DNA of 64,000 bases from Rhodoferax sp. TS-BS-61-7 (GCF_002943465.1 NZ_PTQY01000002.1:496001-560000), one strand, 5' to 3'. Shown: positions 40,142 through 49,281, numbered from the stretch's first letter. Program-made: numbers and translations. Notes: a model not told the origin generated them from the letters alone.

Positions 40142-41770
40142 ATGTTAGGTTTGATGCAAAGCCAGCAACTGCTGATTTCTACCCTGATTGATTTTGCGGA
40201 GCGCCACCATGGCGAGGGTGAAGTGGTGTCACGTCGCGTGGAAGGGGATATCCACCGCACCACCTACAAAGAAGTGGCGGTGCGCGCCCGCAAGGTGGCC
40301 CATGCATTGGACCAGTTGGACCTGGCGTTCAGCGACCGCGTAGCCACGCTGGCCTGGAATGGCTACCGGCACCTGGAGCTGTACTTTGGTGTGAGCGGCT
40401 CGGGCCGCGTGTTGCACACGCTGAACCCGCGCCTGCACCCGGACCAGATCGTCTGGATTGCCAACCACGCGGAAGACCAGGTGCTGTGTTTTGACATGAC
40501 CTTCCTGCCCATCGTCATGGCCGTGCACAGCCGCTGCACCACCATCAAACATTTCATTGCGTTGTGCGACGCGGACAAGCTGCCCGCCGACACCGGCATC
40601 CCCGGTCTGCAAAGTTACGAAGCCTGGATGGGGGGCCAACCCGAGCAATACAGCTGGCCCGAGTTTGACGAAAACTCGGCCTCCAGCATGTGCTACACCA
40701 GTGGCACCACCGGCAACCCCAAGGCTGCGTTGTACAGCCACCGCTCCACCATCCTGCATGCGTTCTCGGGTGCCTTGCCTGATGCCCTGAACATGAGTGC
40801 ACGCGACAGCGTGCTGCCGGTGGTGCCCATGTTCCACGTCAACGCTTGGGGCCTGCCGTATTCCGCCGCCATGACCGGTGCCAAACTGGTGTTCCCCGGC
40901 CCCGCCATGGACGGCAAGTCCATCTTTGAGCTGATCGAATCCGAGAAGGTCAGCTTTGCTGCCGGTGTGCCCACGGTGTGGCAAATGATGCTGGCGCACA
41001 TGCAGTCTGCCAGTCTCAAGTTCTCCACCCTCAAGCGCACCGTGATTGGCGGTTCGGCCTGTCCGCCGGCCATGATCACCGCGTTTAACGATGTGTACGG
41101 CGTGGAAGTGCTGCACGCCTGGGGTATGACCGAGATGTCGCCCCTGGGTACGGTGTGCACGCTCAAGAACAAACACCTGCCCATGGACTCGGCCGACAAG
41201 ATGAAGGTGCGCCTGAAGCAGGGCCGCGGTATTTATGGCGTGGACATGAAGATCGTGGACGAGGCTGGTGCAGAGCTGCCCTGGGATGGCAAGGCCTATG
41301 GCGACCTGCTGGTCAAAGGCCCCTGGATCATCAGTGAATATTTCAAAGGCGAGGGCGGTTCGCCGCTGGTGGATGGCTGGTTCCCCACGGGTGATGTGGC
41401 CACCATCGACCCCGATGGTTATATGCAAATCACCGACCGCAGCAAGGACGTGATCAAGTCCGGCGGCGAATGGATCAGCTCGATTGATGTGGAGAACATT
41501 GCCATGGCCCACCCCGCCGTGGCCATGGCCGCGTGCATCGGCATGAAGCACCCCAAATGGGACGAGCGCCCCATCATTGCGGTGGTCAAGAAGCCTGGCA
41601 GCGATGTCACACGCGATGAGTTGCTCGCCTTTTACGAAGGTAAAACAGCGAAGTGGCAGGTGCCCGACGACGTGGTGTTTGTGGATGCAATTCCGCTGGG
41701 CGGCACGGGCAAGATGCAGAAGAGCAAGTTGCGTGAAATGCTGCGGGACTACCGCTTGCCCGCGCTCTAA
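40142..41770 (+). CDS. Long-chain acyl-CoA synthetase (AMP-forming ligase)
   Basis: 542-aa ANL-superfamily ligase that activates a fatty or other carboxylic acid to its CoA thioester. The phosphate loop [20 protein letters not shown] is at about 182-201, [10 protein letters not shown] at about 325, [34 protein letters not shown] (hinge and A8) at about 415-448, and the catalytic Lys in [12 protein letters not shown] near the C-terminus. GAGGTG precedes the ATG. It heads the beta-oxidation/transport block, about 107 bp before the substrate-binding protein. Chain-length preference is not readable. Confidence 0.94.
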   Translation: MLGLMQSQQLLISTLIDFAERHHGEGEVVSRRVEGDIHRTTYKEVAVRARKVAHALDQLDLAFSDRVATLAWNGYRHLELYFGVSGSGRVLHTLNPRLHPDQIVWIANHAEDQVLCFDMTFLPIVMAVHSRCTTIKHFIALCDADKLPADTGIPGLQSYEAWMGGQPEQYSWPEFDENSASSMCYTSGTTGNPKAALYSHRSTILHAFSGALPDALNMSARDSVLPVVPMFHVNAWGLPYSAAMTGAKLVFPGPAMDGKSIFELIESEKVSFAAGVPTVWQMMLAHMQSASLKFSTLKRTVIGGSACPPAMITAFNDVYGVEVLHAWGMTEMSPLGTVCTLKNKHLPMDSADKMKVRLKQGRGIYGVDMKIVDEAGAELPWDGKAYGDLLVKGPWIISEYFKGEGGSPLVDGWFPTGDVATIDPDGYMQITDRSKDVIKSGGEWISSIDVENIAMAHPAVAMAACIGMKHPKWDERPIIAVVKKPGSDVTRDELLAFYEGKTAKWQVPDDVVFVDAIPLGGTGKMQKSKLREMLRDYRLPAL

Positions 41771-41877
41771 AACAGTGCGCGCAGTCGCATGGGTGATACC
41801 TCTTGGTGGAAACCCTTGCGCTGCACTGCACAAATAAATGTACGCTGCGCAGGCTTGAGTTTTACAGGAGACAAACC

Positions 41878-43110
41878 ATGACAACCACACTCAAATTCAT
41901 CGCTGCAGCTGCCTTGGTGGTCTGTGCCCAAAATGCCCTCGCGCAAAAAGGCGAGACCGTCAAAATCGCCTGGATCGACCCCTTGTCCGGCTTGATGGCG
42001 CCCGTGGGCACCAACCAGCTCAAGAGCTTTCAGTTCTTTGCCGAAAAGTTCAGCACCAACAACCCTGCAGGCGTCAAATTTGAAGTCATTGGCATTGACA
42101 ACAAACTCAGCCCCACCGAGAGCCTGAACGCGCTCAAGTCGGCCCTGGACCAGGGCGTGCGTTACATCACGCAGGGCAATGGCTCGGCCGTGGCCGGTGC
42201 GCTGATTGACGCTGTGGCCAAACACAACGAACGCAACCCCGGCAAGGAAGTCATCTTCCTCAACCACTCCGCCGTGGACCCCGATTTCACCAACAGCAAG
42301 TGCAACTACTGGCACTTCCGTTTTGACGCAGACACCTCCATGAAGATGGAAGCCATGACCACCTTCATGGCCGACAAAAAAGACGTGAAAAAAGTCTACC
42401 TGCTGAACCAAAACTACTCGCATGGTCAGCAGGTGTCGCGCTACGCCAAAGAGACCCTGGCCCGCAAGCGCCCAGACGTGCAAATCGTCGGCGACGACCT
42501 GCACCCCCTGGCCCAGGTGCGCGACTTTTCGCCCTACATCGCCAAGATCAAGGCCTCGGGTGCCGACACGGTGATCACCGGCAACTGGGGGTCTGACTTG
42601 GCCCTGCTGGTCAAGGCAGCCAACGAAGGCGGCTACACCGGCAGCTTCTACACCTACTACACCGGGGTGAGCGGCACGCCCACCGCGCTGGGCACCAACT
42701 CTGCCGGCCGTGTCTACCAGATCGCGTACAGCCACTACAACATGGGTGGCCAGATGGACAAGTGGACAGCCGACTTCAAGACCAAGTTCAACGACGACTT
42801 CTACACCGGCTCCGTCATCCACATTTACACCGCCCTGAGCGAAGCCATGGCCAAGGCCAAGTCTACCGATCCCGTCAAGGTGGCGGTGGCCCTGGAAGGC
42901 ATGAAGTTCAAGAGCTACAACGGTGAGGTGGAAATGCGCAAGACCGACCACCAACTGCAGCAGCCCCTGTACATGACCGTATGGCAAAAGGCGGATAAGA
43001 AGTACCCCTACAGCCCTGAAAACACCGGCATGACCTTGGCCCCGGTCAAAACCTTCGAGTCTTACGTGTCCAGCACCCCCACCAGCTGCCAGATGAAGCG
43101 CCCGGGCTAA
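41878..43110 (+). CDS. Branched-chain amino acid-type ABC transporter substrate-binding protein
   Basis: 410-aa type I periplasmic binding protein (LivJ/LivK-like). Signal peptide MTTTLKFIAAAALVVCAQNALAQ (about 1-23), then VKIAWIDPLSGLMAPVGTNQLKSFQF, IDNKLSPTESLNALKSALDQGVRYITQGNGS and FLNHSAVDPDFTNSKCNYWHFR. Good GGAG upstream of ATG 41878. The location next to an acyl-CoA ligase and beta-oxidation genes suggests that the ligand may be a carboxylic or aromatic acid rather than an amino acid; this is inference. A terminator separates it from livH. Confidence 0.92.
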   Translation: MTTTLKFIAAAALVVCAQNALAQKGETVKIAWIDPLSGLMAPVGTNQLKSFQFFAEKFSTNNPAGVKFEVIGIDNKLSPTESLNALKSALDQGVRYITQGNGSAVAGALIDAVAKHNERNPGKEVIFLNHSAVDPDFTNSKCNYWHFRFDADTSMKMEAMTTFMADKKDVKKVYLLNQNYSHGQQVSRYAKETLARKRPDVQIVGDDLHPLAQVRDFSPYIAKIKASGADTVITGNWGSDLALLVKAANEGGYTGSFYTYYTGVSGTPTALGTNSAGRVYQIAYSHYNMGGQMDKWTADFKTKFNDDFYTGSVIHIYTALSEAMAKAKSTDPVKVAVALEGMKFKSYNGEVEMRKTDHQLQQPLYMTVWQKADKKYPYSPENTGMTLAPVKTFESYVSSTPTSCQMKRPG

Positions 43111-43133
43111 GCGGTCATCGGTGTAGCGTACGC

Positions 43134-43169
43134 AGGCCCGACCCGGTCATCCTTGTCGGGCCTTTTTTT
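43134..43169 (+). terminator. Terminator between the binding-protein gene and livH
   Basis: Perfect 9-bp stem AGGCCCGAC/GTCGGGCCT, 12-nt loop, then seven T. It sits 24 bp after the binding-protein stop and should make the permease genes less abundant than the binding-protein message. Confidence 0.92.
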
Positions 43170-43216
43170 GGGTGGATGCCCTGTGCATCTGCCGCGGGTT
43201 GAAAGGTAGTTAGCGG

Positions 43217-44251
43217 ATGGAGTTTTTCATCATTTCGATGCTGAACGGTTTGAGCTACGGGCTCCTGCTGTTCATGCTCAGCGCCGGCCTGACGCTGATC
43301 CTCAGCATGATGGGCGTACTCAACTTTGCGCACGCCAGCTTTTACATGGTGGGGGCCTACCTGGGCTACACCGTGTCGGGCTGGGTGGGCTTTTGGCCTG
43401 CGCTGGTGGTGGCCCCGTTGGTGGTGGGCGCCATGGGCGCCGTATTTGAGCGTGTGGCCCTGCGCAAAGTGCACAAGTTTGGCCACGTGCCCGAACTGCT
43501 GATCACCTTTGGCCTGTCCTACATCCTGCTGGAACTGGTGCAACTGATCTGGGGCCGCACTGCGCTCGAATTCAAGCCACCCGTCTCACTGCAAGGCCCG
43601 GCCTTTACGCTGGTGAACCATGCGGTGAACGGCCTGCAGCTGGTCTGGGGCGCTGCACCGGCCGAGCTGTGCGCGGCAGCCGATGCTGCGGTGCGCGTGG
43701 TGTGTTCGCCATTTCCCATGACGCGTGGTTTCATGATGGTGATTGCGCTGCTGATGCTGCTGGCACTTTGGCTCATGTTGACGCGCACCCGCATTGGCCT
43801 GGTCATCCAGGCGGCATTGACCCATCCTGAAATGGTGGAGTCCCTGGGCCACAACGTACCCCGCGTCTTCATGCTGGTGTTTGGCGTAGGCACGGGGCTT
43901 GCCGGCTTGGCCGGCGTCATCGGTGGCAGCACCTTTGTGACCGAGCCGGCCATGGCAGCCACTGTGGGCTCCGTTATCTTTGTCGTGGTGGTGGTGGGTG
44001 GCATGGGCTCGCTGTCCGGTGCCTTTCTGGCGTCGGTGCTCATCGGCGTGATCCAGACCTTTGCCGTGGCGTTTGACTACTCCATGCTCGATGTGTTGCC
44101 CACTCTGGGTGTGCAGGTGACCGATACGCTGCGCAACAACTCGGTGGCCAAGCTCACCATCGCCCAGGTCGCCCCCATCTTGCCTTACCTGTTTTTGGTT
44201 TTGATTTTGATTTTCAGGCCCAAGGGGTTGCTTGGCACCCGGGAAGGCTGA
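43217..44251 (+). CDS. livH: Branched-chain-type ABC transporter permease (LivH)
   Basis: 344-aa inner-membrane permease, about eight transmembrane segments. Family blocks: SMLNGLSYGLLLFMLSAGLTLILSMMGVLNFAHASFYMVGAYLGY (about 7-50) and the EAA-like cytoplasmic loop TRIGLVIQAALTHPEMVESLGHNVPRVFMLVFGVGTGLAGLAGVIGG. An extra segment of about 40 residues (about 120-165) between conserved helices contains two Cys and is unusual for short LivH proteins. ATG 43217 follows GTTAGCGG, a weak site. Confidence 0.93.
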   Translation: MEFFIISMLNGLSYGLLLFMLSAGLTLILSMMGVLNFAHASFYMVGAYLGYTVSGWVGFWPALVVAPLVVGAMGAVFERVALRKVHKFGHVPELLITFGLSYILLELVQLIWGRTALEFKPPVSLQGPAFTLVNHAVNGLQLVWGAAPAELCAAADAAVRVVCSPFPMTRGFMMVIALLMLLALWLMLTRTRIGLVIQAALTHPEMVESLGHNVPRVFMLVFGVGTGLAGLAGVIGGSTFVTEPAMAATVGSVIFVVVVVGGMGSLSGAFLASVLIGVIQTFAVAFDYSMLDVLPTLGVQVTDTLRNNSVAKLTIAQVAPILPYLFLVLILIFRPKGLLGTREG

Positions 44252-44257
44252 TTGACT

Positions 44258-45556
44258 ATGCAAGCTACCAAGCGTTATTACGCCTTCAAACCCCTGAATG
44301 TGGGGCGCATCCTGGTGTGGGGCCTGTTTGCCCTGCTGCTATTGGTGTCTCCGCGGGTGTTCACCAGCGGGCTGTCCATCACCATGCTCTCGCAAATGGG
44401 CATTGCCATCATTGCCTGCCTGTCTTACAACATGCTGCTGGGGCAGGGCGGCATGCTGAGTTTTGGCCATGCGGTGTACACCGGCCTGGGCTCTTACATG
44501 GCTATCCACGCGCTCAATGCTGCGGGTGCAGGCACCTGGGCCATCCCGGTAAGCCTGGTCCCGCTGGTGGGCGGTGTGGCCGGCATGGGCTTTGCCGCCT
44601 TGCTGGGTTATGTCACCACACGCAAGTCGGGCACCACCTTCGCCATGATCACGCTGGGCATGGCCGAGCTGGTGTTTGCCATGTCGCTGATGTTCTCCGA
44701 GTTCTTTGGTGGCGAGGCCGGCGTGTCGGCCAACCGTGTGGTGGGTCAGCCCTTCTTCGGCATTACGTTTGCGCCCGCGGTGCAGGTCTACTACCTCATT
44801 GCGGCTTACACCTTTGTGGCCGTGGCGGCCATGTTCGCCTTCACCGGCACACCGCTGGGCCGCATGCTCAATGCGGTACGTGACAACCCCGAGCGCGTCG
44901 AGTTCATTGGCTACAACCCGCAGCGCATCCGCTACACGGCCTTCATCATTGCCGGCTTCTTTGCCGGCATTTCAGGAGGACTAGCCGCGCTGAACTTTGA
45001 AATCGTCACGGCCGAGGTGGTGGGGGCTTCGCGCTCCGGCGCCTACCTGCTGTTCACCTTTCTGGGCGGCGCGACCTTCTTTTTCGGTCCCATCCTCGGT
45101 GCTGTGCTCATGGTGCTGGCCTTTGTGCTGCTTAGCGAGTTCACCAAAGCCTGGTTGCTGTACCTGGGCCTGATCTTCCTGTTCATGGTGATGTATGCCC
45201 CGGGTGGCATTGCCAGCCTGATCATGATGAATCTGCGCGTGGCAAAGTTCGGCAAGCTGGGCCGCCTGTGGGTCAGCTACCTGGGCTTGGCGGGCACGGC
45301 CCTGGTGGCCTTGGCTGGCGCGGGCGCCATGGTCGAAATGGTCTACCACCAGCAACTTAATGCGGCCCTGGGGCCGGAGCTGCGTTTTCTGGGGGCCACG
45401 CTCAACGCCACCAGTCTCAACAGCTGGTTTGGATCACTGTTGGTGCTGGTCACCGGGGTTGCCCTGTTTGAGCTGGTGCGCCGCCAGTTCAGCCGCGACT
45501 GGAGCGAAATCCAGGAAGAGATTGAAAAAGAAACCCAGCGGAGGGACGCCCTGTGA
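44258..45556 (+). CDS. livM: Branched-chain-type ABC transporter permease (LivM)
   Basis: 432-aa inner-membrane permease. SYNMLLGQGGMLSFGHAVYTGLGSYMAIHAL (about 65-95) and LGRMLNAVRDNPERVEFIGYNPQRIRYTAFIIAGFFAGISGGLAALNFEIV carry the LivM signature. A C-terminal extension of about 80 residues with another hydrophobic pair ends in the charged REFSRDW-like tail. TTG at 44252 could also start it; the ATG was chosen. It is followed directly by livG with a GTGA overlap. Confidence 0.93.
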   Translation: MQATKRYYAFKPLNVGRILVWGLFALLLLVSPRVFTSGLSITMLSQMGIAIIACLSYNMLLGQGGMLSFGHAVYTGLGSYMAIHALNAAGAGTWAIPVSLVPLVGGVAGMGFAALLGYVTTRKSGTTFAMITLGMAELVFAMSLMFSEFFGGEAGVSANRVVGQPFFGITFAPAVQVYYLIAAYTFVAVAAMFAFTGTPLGRMLNAVRDNPERVEFIGYNPQRIRYTAFIIAGFFAGISGGLAALNFEIVTAEVVGASRSGAYLLFTFLGGATFFFGPILGAVLMVLAFVLLSEFTKAWLLYLGLIFLFMVMYAPGGIASLIMMNLRVAKFGKLGRLWVSYLGLAGTALVALAGAGAMVEMVYHQQLNAALGPELRFLGATLNATSLNSWFGSLLVLVTGVALFELVRRQFSRDWSEIQEEIEKETQRRDAL

Positions 45557-46341
45557 GCGCAACACCCCACCAGACGCCGGCACTGGAACTGCGCGACCTG
45601 CGCAAAAGCTTTGGCAAGTCTGAAATCATCCGTGGTGTCAACCTGGCCGTACAGGCCGGCGAGCGCGTGGCCATCATCGGCCCCAACGGTGCCGGCAAGT
45701 CCACGCTGTTCAACCTGATCAGCGGGCGGTTCGAGCCCAGCAGTGGCGACGTGTTGCTTTGTGGCCAACGCATCAACGGCAAAAAACCGTTTGAGATCAA
45801 CCGCCTGGGCCTCTCGCGCAGCTTCCAGATCACCAACATCTTCCCCAAGCTCAGCGTGTTCGAAAACCTGCGCTGTGGTGTGCTCTGGAGCCTGGGCTAC
45901 AAGTACACCTTCCTGAAGTTTCTGGTGGACCTGGACGACGCCAACGAGCGCGCCGAAGAGCTGATGACCATGATCAAACTCGACCGAAAACGCGATGTAT
46001 TGGCCATGAACCTGACCTACGCTGAACAACGTGCACTGGAAATTGGGGTCACCATTGGCGGCGGCGCCAATGTGATCCTGCTAGACGAGCCCACCGCGGG
46101 AATGAGCAAAAGCGAAACCGGGCGCTTTGTGGGCCTGATCAAAGAAGTGACCGAGGGCAAGACCCTGCTGACGGTGGAGCATGACATGGGTGTGGTGTTT
46201 GGCCTGGCCGAAAAAATAGCCGTGGTGGTCTACGGCGAGGTGATTGCCTTTGACACGCCCGAAGCCGTGCGCGCCAACCCACGCGTGCAGGAAGCCTACC
46301 TGGGCTCCTCGGTGGCCGACGCGCAGGCGGGAGGACACTGA
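45553..46341 (+). CDS. livG: Branched-chain-type ABC transporter ATP-binding protein (LivG)
   Basis: 262-aa cytoplasmic ATPase of the transporter. Walker A IGPNGAGKST (about 37-46), Q-loop RSFQITNIFPKLSVFENL, signature LTYAEQRALEIGVTI (degenerate, as usual in LivG), Walker B VILLDEPTAGMSKSE and H-loop LTVEHDMGVVFGLAEKI are present. The start is GTG at 45553, overlapping the livM stop as GTGA, with GGAGGG upstream. Confidence 0.95.
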   Translation: MSATPHQTPALELRDLRKSFGKSEIIRGVNLAVQAGERVAIIGPNGAGKSTLFNLISGRFEPSSGDVLLCGQRINGKKPFEINRLGLSRSFQITNIFPKLSVFENLRCGVLWSLGYKYTFLKFLVDLDDANERAEELMTMIKLDRKRDVLAMNLTYAEQRALEIGVTIGGGANVILLDEPTAGMSKSETGRFVGLIKEVTEGKTLLTVEHDMGVVFGLAEKIAVVVYGEVIAFDTPEAVRANPRVQEAYLGSSVADAQAGGH

Positions 46342-46343
46342 CT

Positions 46344-47039
46344 ATGTTGAGCATCAAAAATCTGCACGCCTTCTACGGCAAAAGCCATGTGTTGCATGGC
46401 GTGGACATGGCGGTGGGCGAGGGCGAAATTGTTGCCCTGTTGGGGCGCAACGGCTCGGGCCGCTCCACCACCGCCAAAGCCATCATGGGTTTGGTGGAGT
46501 GTGAGGGCTCGGTGCAGTGGAAAGGCCAGGAAACCCGCGGCAAAGAGGCCTTTGAGATCGCCCACCTCGGCATCGGTTATGTGCCTGAAAACCGCGACAT
46601 CTTTCCCAAACTCACGGTGCAGCAAAATTTGCTGCTCGGACAAAAACGCAGCAAAAAGCAGGGCCGCTGGAGCTTTGACGACATGTACGCCATGTTCCCG
46701 CGCCTGAAAGAACGGGAACACACCGAAGCCGGTGTTTTGTCCGGTGGCGAGCAGCAAATGCTGACCCTGTGCCGGACCCTCATGGGTGACCCGGACCTCA
46801 TCATCATTGACGAACCCACCGAAGGCCTGGCGCCCAAGATCGTGGAGCTGGTCGCCCAGTACCTCAAAACGCTGCGGGATCGCGGTATCTCGGTGCTGCT
46901 GATCGAGCAGAAGCTCACCATCGCCATGGCCATCTCGGACCGCTGCCTGGTCATGGGCCACGGCAGCATTGTGTTTGAAGGTACGCCCCAGGCGCTGCGC
47001 GAAGACAGCTACACGCGCAAAGAGTGGCTGGAGGTCTAA
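46344..47039 (+). CDS. livF: Branched-chain-type ABC transporter ATP-binding protein (LivF), Walker A Lys to Arg
   Basis: 231-aa partner ATPase, 2 bp after livG. The phosphate loop reads LLGRNGSGRSTTAKA (about 33-47): the invariant Walker A lysine is Arg (codon CGC, GGC-TCG-GGC-CGC-TCC-ACC). Other motifs are intact: signature VLSGGEQQMLTLCRTLMG, Walker B LIIIDEPTEGLAPKI and H-loop LLIEQKLTIAMAI. LivG has a normal Walker A, so the heterodimer may hydrolyse ATP mainly at one site. This could also be a lineage-specific functional variant. Confidence 0.92.
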   Translation: MLSIKNLHAFYGKSHVLHGVDMAVGEGEIVALLGRNGSGRSTTAKAIMGLVECEGSVQWKGQETRGKEAFEIAHLGIGYVPENRDIFPKLTVQQNLLLGQKRSKKQGRWSFDDMYAMFPRLKEREHTEAGVLSGGEQQMLTLCRTLMGDPDLIIIDEPTEGLAPKIVELVAQYLKTLRDRGISVLLIEQKLTIAMAISDRCLVMGHGSIVFEGTPQALREDSYTRKEWLEV

Positions 47040-47053
47040 GGGATAACCCTTGG

Positions 47054-47073
47054 TTTGTCCCACGTGGGACAAA
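47054..47073. promoter_or_regulatory. 20-bp perfect palindrome upstream of the fadB-like promoter
   Basis: TTTGTCCCACGTGGGACAAA is a perfect dyad ending 5 bp before the -35 box. No T-run follows, so it is not a terminator for livF. Likely an operator for a dimeric regulator; identity unknown. Confidence 0.6.
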
Positions 47074-47078
47074 AGCGC

Positions 47079-47106
47079 TTGGAATGGCAGGCAAAGCACC
47101 TACAAT
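47079..47106 (+). promoter_or_regulatory. Sigma70-type promoter of the fadB-like gene
   Basis: -35 TTGGAA (47079-47084), 16-bp spacer, -10 TACAAT (47101-47106). Predicted start near 47113, inside or next to the downstream palindrome. About 55 nt of leader precede the ATG. Confidence 0.65.
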
Positions 47107-47114
47107 CGCAAAAA

Positions 47115-47128
47115 AGAACGATCGTTCT
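47115..47128. promoter_or_regulatory. 14-bp perfect palindrome at the predicted +1 of the fadB-like gene
   Basis: AGAACGATCGTTCT, a perfect dyad just after the -10 box, where a bound repressor would block initiation. The ACG-ATCG-T core resembles TetR-family operators, but the regulator is not in the window. Confidence 0.6.
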
Positions 47129-47167
47129 ATTTTCTTCTCTGGCTCCACCTTTTCAAGGAACGAAAGC

Positions 47168-49267
47168 ATGACCGCCCAGTACCAAGTCCATGGCGATATC
47201 GCCGTCATCACGCTGAACAACCCGCCCGTCAACGGCTTGGGCTTGTCCACCCGGCAAGGCATTGCAGACGGCATGGCCCAGGCCAACGCCGATGCCGCGG
47301 TCAAGGCCATCGTGATCACTGGTGCTGGCAAGGCGTTTTCGGGCGGTGCAGACATCAAGGAATTTGGCAAACCCACCGCTCTGCAGGAGCCCAACCTGAT
47401 CAGCGTGATCGGCGTGTTGGAAGCCTCTGGCAAACCTGTGGTGGCAGCCATCCACACCGTGGTCATGGGCGGCGGGCTGGAGCTGGCCCTGGGTTGCCAC
47501 TACCGCATTGCCGCCCCTGGCACCAGCGTGGCCCTGCCCGAAGTGAAGCTGGGCTTGCTGCCTGGCGCCGGCGGCACGCAGCGCCTGCCGCGCGTGCTGG
47601 GTGTAGAGCCCGCACTGAACATGATCGTTAGCGGTGAAACCGTCAAGAGCGACATGCTGGTTATGGCCCCCGGCCAGAAGCTGTTTGACAAGCTGTCCGC
47701 GTCGGCCGAGAGCGTGTTGGAAGAGGCGATGGCCTTTGCGCGTGAAAAGGCGGATGTGCGGCCCCTGCCGCTGGTGCGCGATCTGAAGTGCAAGCACCCC
47801 CTGGGCGACGCCTATTTCCAGTTCGCCCGCAACATGGTCAAGGGCATGAGCAAAAACTTCCCCGCACCCGCCCTGTGCGTGGACGCTGTGGAAGCCGCTA
47901 CCAAAAAGAAGTTTGACGAGGGCATGGCCGTAGAGCGTGACATCTTCATCAAGCTCATGTGGACGGCAGAAAGCAAGTCCTTGCGCCACCTGTTTTTGGC
48001 TGAGCGTGCAGCATCAAAAATAGCCGATGTGCCCGCGGATACTGCGCAACGCGCTATCAACTCTGTAGCAGTCATTGGTGCTGGCACCATGGGTGGCGGC
48101 ATTGCCATGAACTTCTTGAACGCGGGCATCCCGGTCAAGATGCTGGAGATGAAGCAGGAAGCGCTGGACCGCGGCATTGCCACCATCCGCAAGAACTACG
48201 AAGCCCAGGTCGCCAAGAAGAAACTCAAACAAGACAAGTACGAGCAGCGCATGAGCCTGCTGAGCACCACGCTGAGCTATGACGAGCTCAACACTGCCGA
48301 CATGGTGATCGAAGCCGTGTTTGAAGAGATTGGCGTGAAGGAAGCCGTGTTCAAGGAGCTGGACCGCGTGATGAAGCCCGGTGCCATTTTGGCCTCCAAC
48401 ACCTCTACGCTGGACGTGAACAAGATTGCGGCCTTCACCAAACGCCCCGAAGACGTGGTGGGCCTGCACTTCTTCAGCCCCGCCAACGTGATGAAGCTGC
48501 TGGAAGTGGTGCGCGGCGAGAAGACTGCCAAGGACGTGATGGCCACCGTCATGAGCCTGGCCAAGAAGATCAAGAAGACTGCTGTGGTGTCTGGCGTGTG
48601 CGATGGCTTTATCGGCAACCGCATGATCGAACAGTACGGCCGCCAGGGTGGCTTTTTGCTGGACGAAGGCTGCACCCCCGCGCAGGTGGACAAGGCCATG
48701 GAAAAATTTGGCATGGCTATGGGCCCGTTCCGCATGGGCGATCTGGCTGGCAACGACATTGGCTGGGCCATTCGCAAGCGCCGCTACACCGAGCAGCCCG
48801 ACATGAAATACAGCAAGACCGCCGACCTGCTGTGCGAAAAAGGACGCTTTGGCCAGAAGACCGGTGCCGGCTGGTACGACTACGTGCCCGGCAAGCGCGA
48901 CGCCATCCCCAACGCCGAGGTGGTGGCCATGATTGAAGAACACCGCAAGAGCCTGGGCATCACGCCCCGCAAGATTTCGGACGAAGAAATCGTGCAGCGC
49001 CTGGTGTTCAGCCTGGTCAACGAAGCGGCCCACATTTTGGAAGAGGGCATTGCCGCCAAGGCCAGCGATATCGACATCGTCTACATCTTTGGCTACGGCT
49101 TCCCCGCCCACCGTGGCGGCCCCATGAACTACGCCGACGAAGTGGGCCTGTTCAACGTGGTGCAAGCCATGAACCGTTTTGCCCAGAACCCGCTGGATGA
49201 CGCCAAGTTCTGGCAACCTGCACCGCTGCTGGCCAAGCTGGCGGCTGAAGGCAAGACCTTCAACTAA
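47168..49267 (+). CDS. Enoyl-CoA hydratase / 3-hydroxyacyl-CoA dehydrogenase fusion (FadB/FadJ-like)
   Basis: 699-aa trifunctional-type beta-oxidation enzyme. N-terminal crotonase domain (about 1-190): AGKAFSGGADIKEFG and VVMGGGLELALGCHYRI (oxyanion hole), PEVKLGLLPGAGGTQRLPR (catalytic Glu). NAD-binding domain from about 300: VAVIGAGTMGGGIAMNFLNAGIPV. Dehydrogenase core NTSTLDVNKIAAFTKRPEDVVGLHFFSPANVMKLLEVV, SGVCDGFIGNRM, then two C-terminal 3HCDH domains. ATG 47168 has AAGGAACG upstream. A family-1 repeat codes for the linker between hydratase and dehydrogenase (about 282-301). It has its own promoter with two palindromes. Confidence 0.96.
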   Translation: MTAQYQVHGDIAVITLNNPPVNGLGLSTRQGIADGMAQANADAAVKAIVITGAGKAFSGGADIKEFGKPTALQEPNLISVIGVLEASGKPVVAAIHTVVMGGGLELALGCHYRIAAPGTSVALPEVKLGLLPGAGGTQRLPRVLGVEPALNMIVSGETVKSDMLVMAPGQKLFDKLSASAESVLEEAMAFAREKADVRPLPLVRDLKCKHPLGDAYFQFARNMVKGMSKNFPAPALCVDAVEAATKKKFDEGMAVERDIFIKLMWTAESKSLRHLFLAERAASKIADVPADTAQRAINSVAVIGAGTMGGGIAMNFLNAGIPVKMLEMKQEALDRGIATIRKNYEAQVAKKKLKQDKYEQRMSLLSTTLSYDELNTADMVIEAVFEEIGVKEAVFKELDRVMKPGAILASNTSTLDVNKIAAFTKRPEDVVGLHFFSPANVMKLLEVVRGEKTAKDVMATVMSLAKKIKKTAVVSGVCDGFIGNRMIEQYGRQGGFLLDEGCTPAQVDKAMEKFGMAMGPFRMGDLAGNDIGWAIRKRRYTEQPDMKYSKTADLLCEKGRFGQKTGAGWYDYVPGKRDAIPNAEVVAMIEEHRKSLGITPRKISDEEIVQRLVFSLVNEAAHILEEGIAAKASDIDIVYIFGYGFPAHRGGPMNYADEVGLFNVVQAMNRFAQNPLDDAKFWQPAPLLAKLAAEGKTFN
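48011..48070 (-). repeat. Family-1 dispersed repeat inside the fadB-like gene
   Basis: The reverse complement reads GCTACAGAGTTGATAGCGCG then TTGCGCAGTATCCGCGGGCA then CATCGGCTATTTTTGATGC. Read as SKIADVPADTAQRAINSVA, exactly the linker before VIGAGTMGGG. Confidence 0.78.
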
Positions 49268-49281
49268 CAGGCGGCTGCACC

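Noticed and set aside
40229..41890. 553-codon open frame antisense to the acyl-CoA ligase
   Set aside because: Same artefact; the ligase motifs on the + strand are complete.
47054..47073. Palindrome as livF terminator
   Set aside because: A perfect dyad, but there is no T-run after it on the + strand and no loop, so an operator is more likely.
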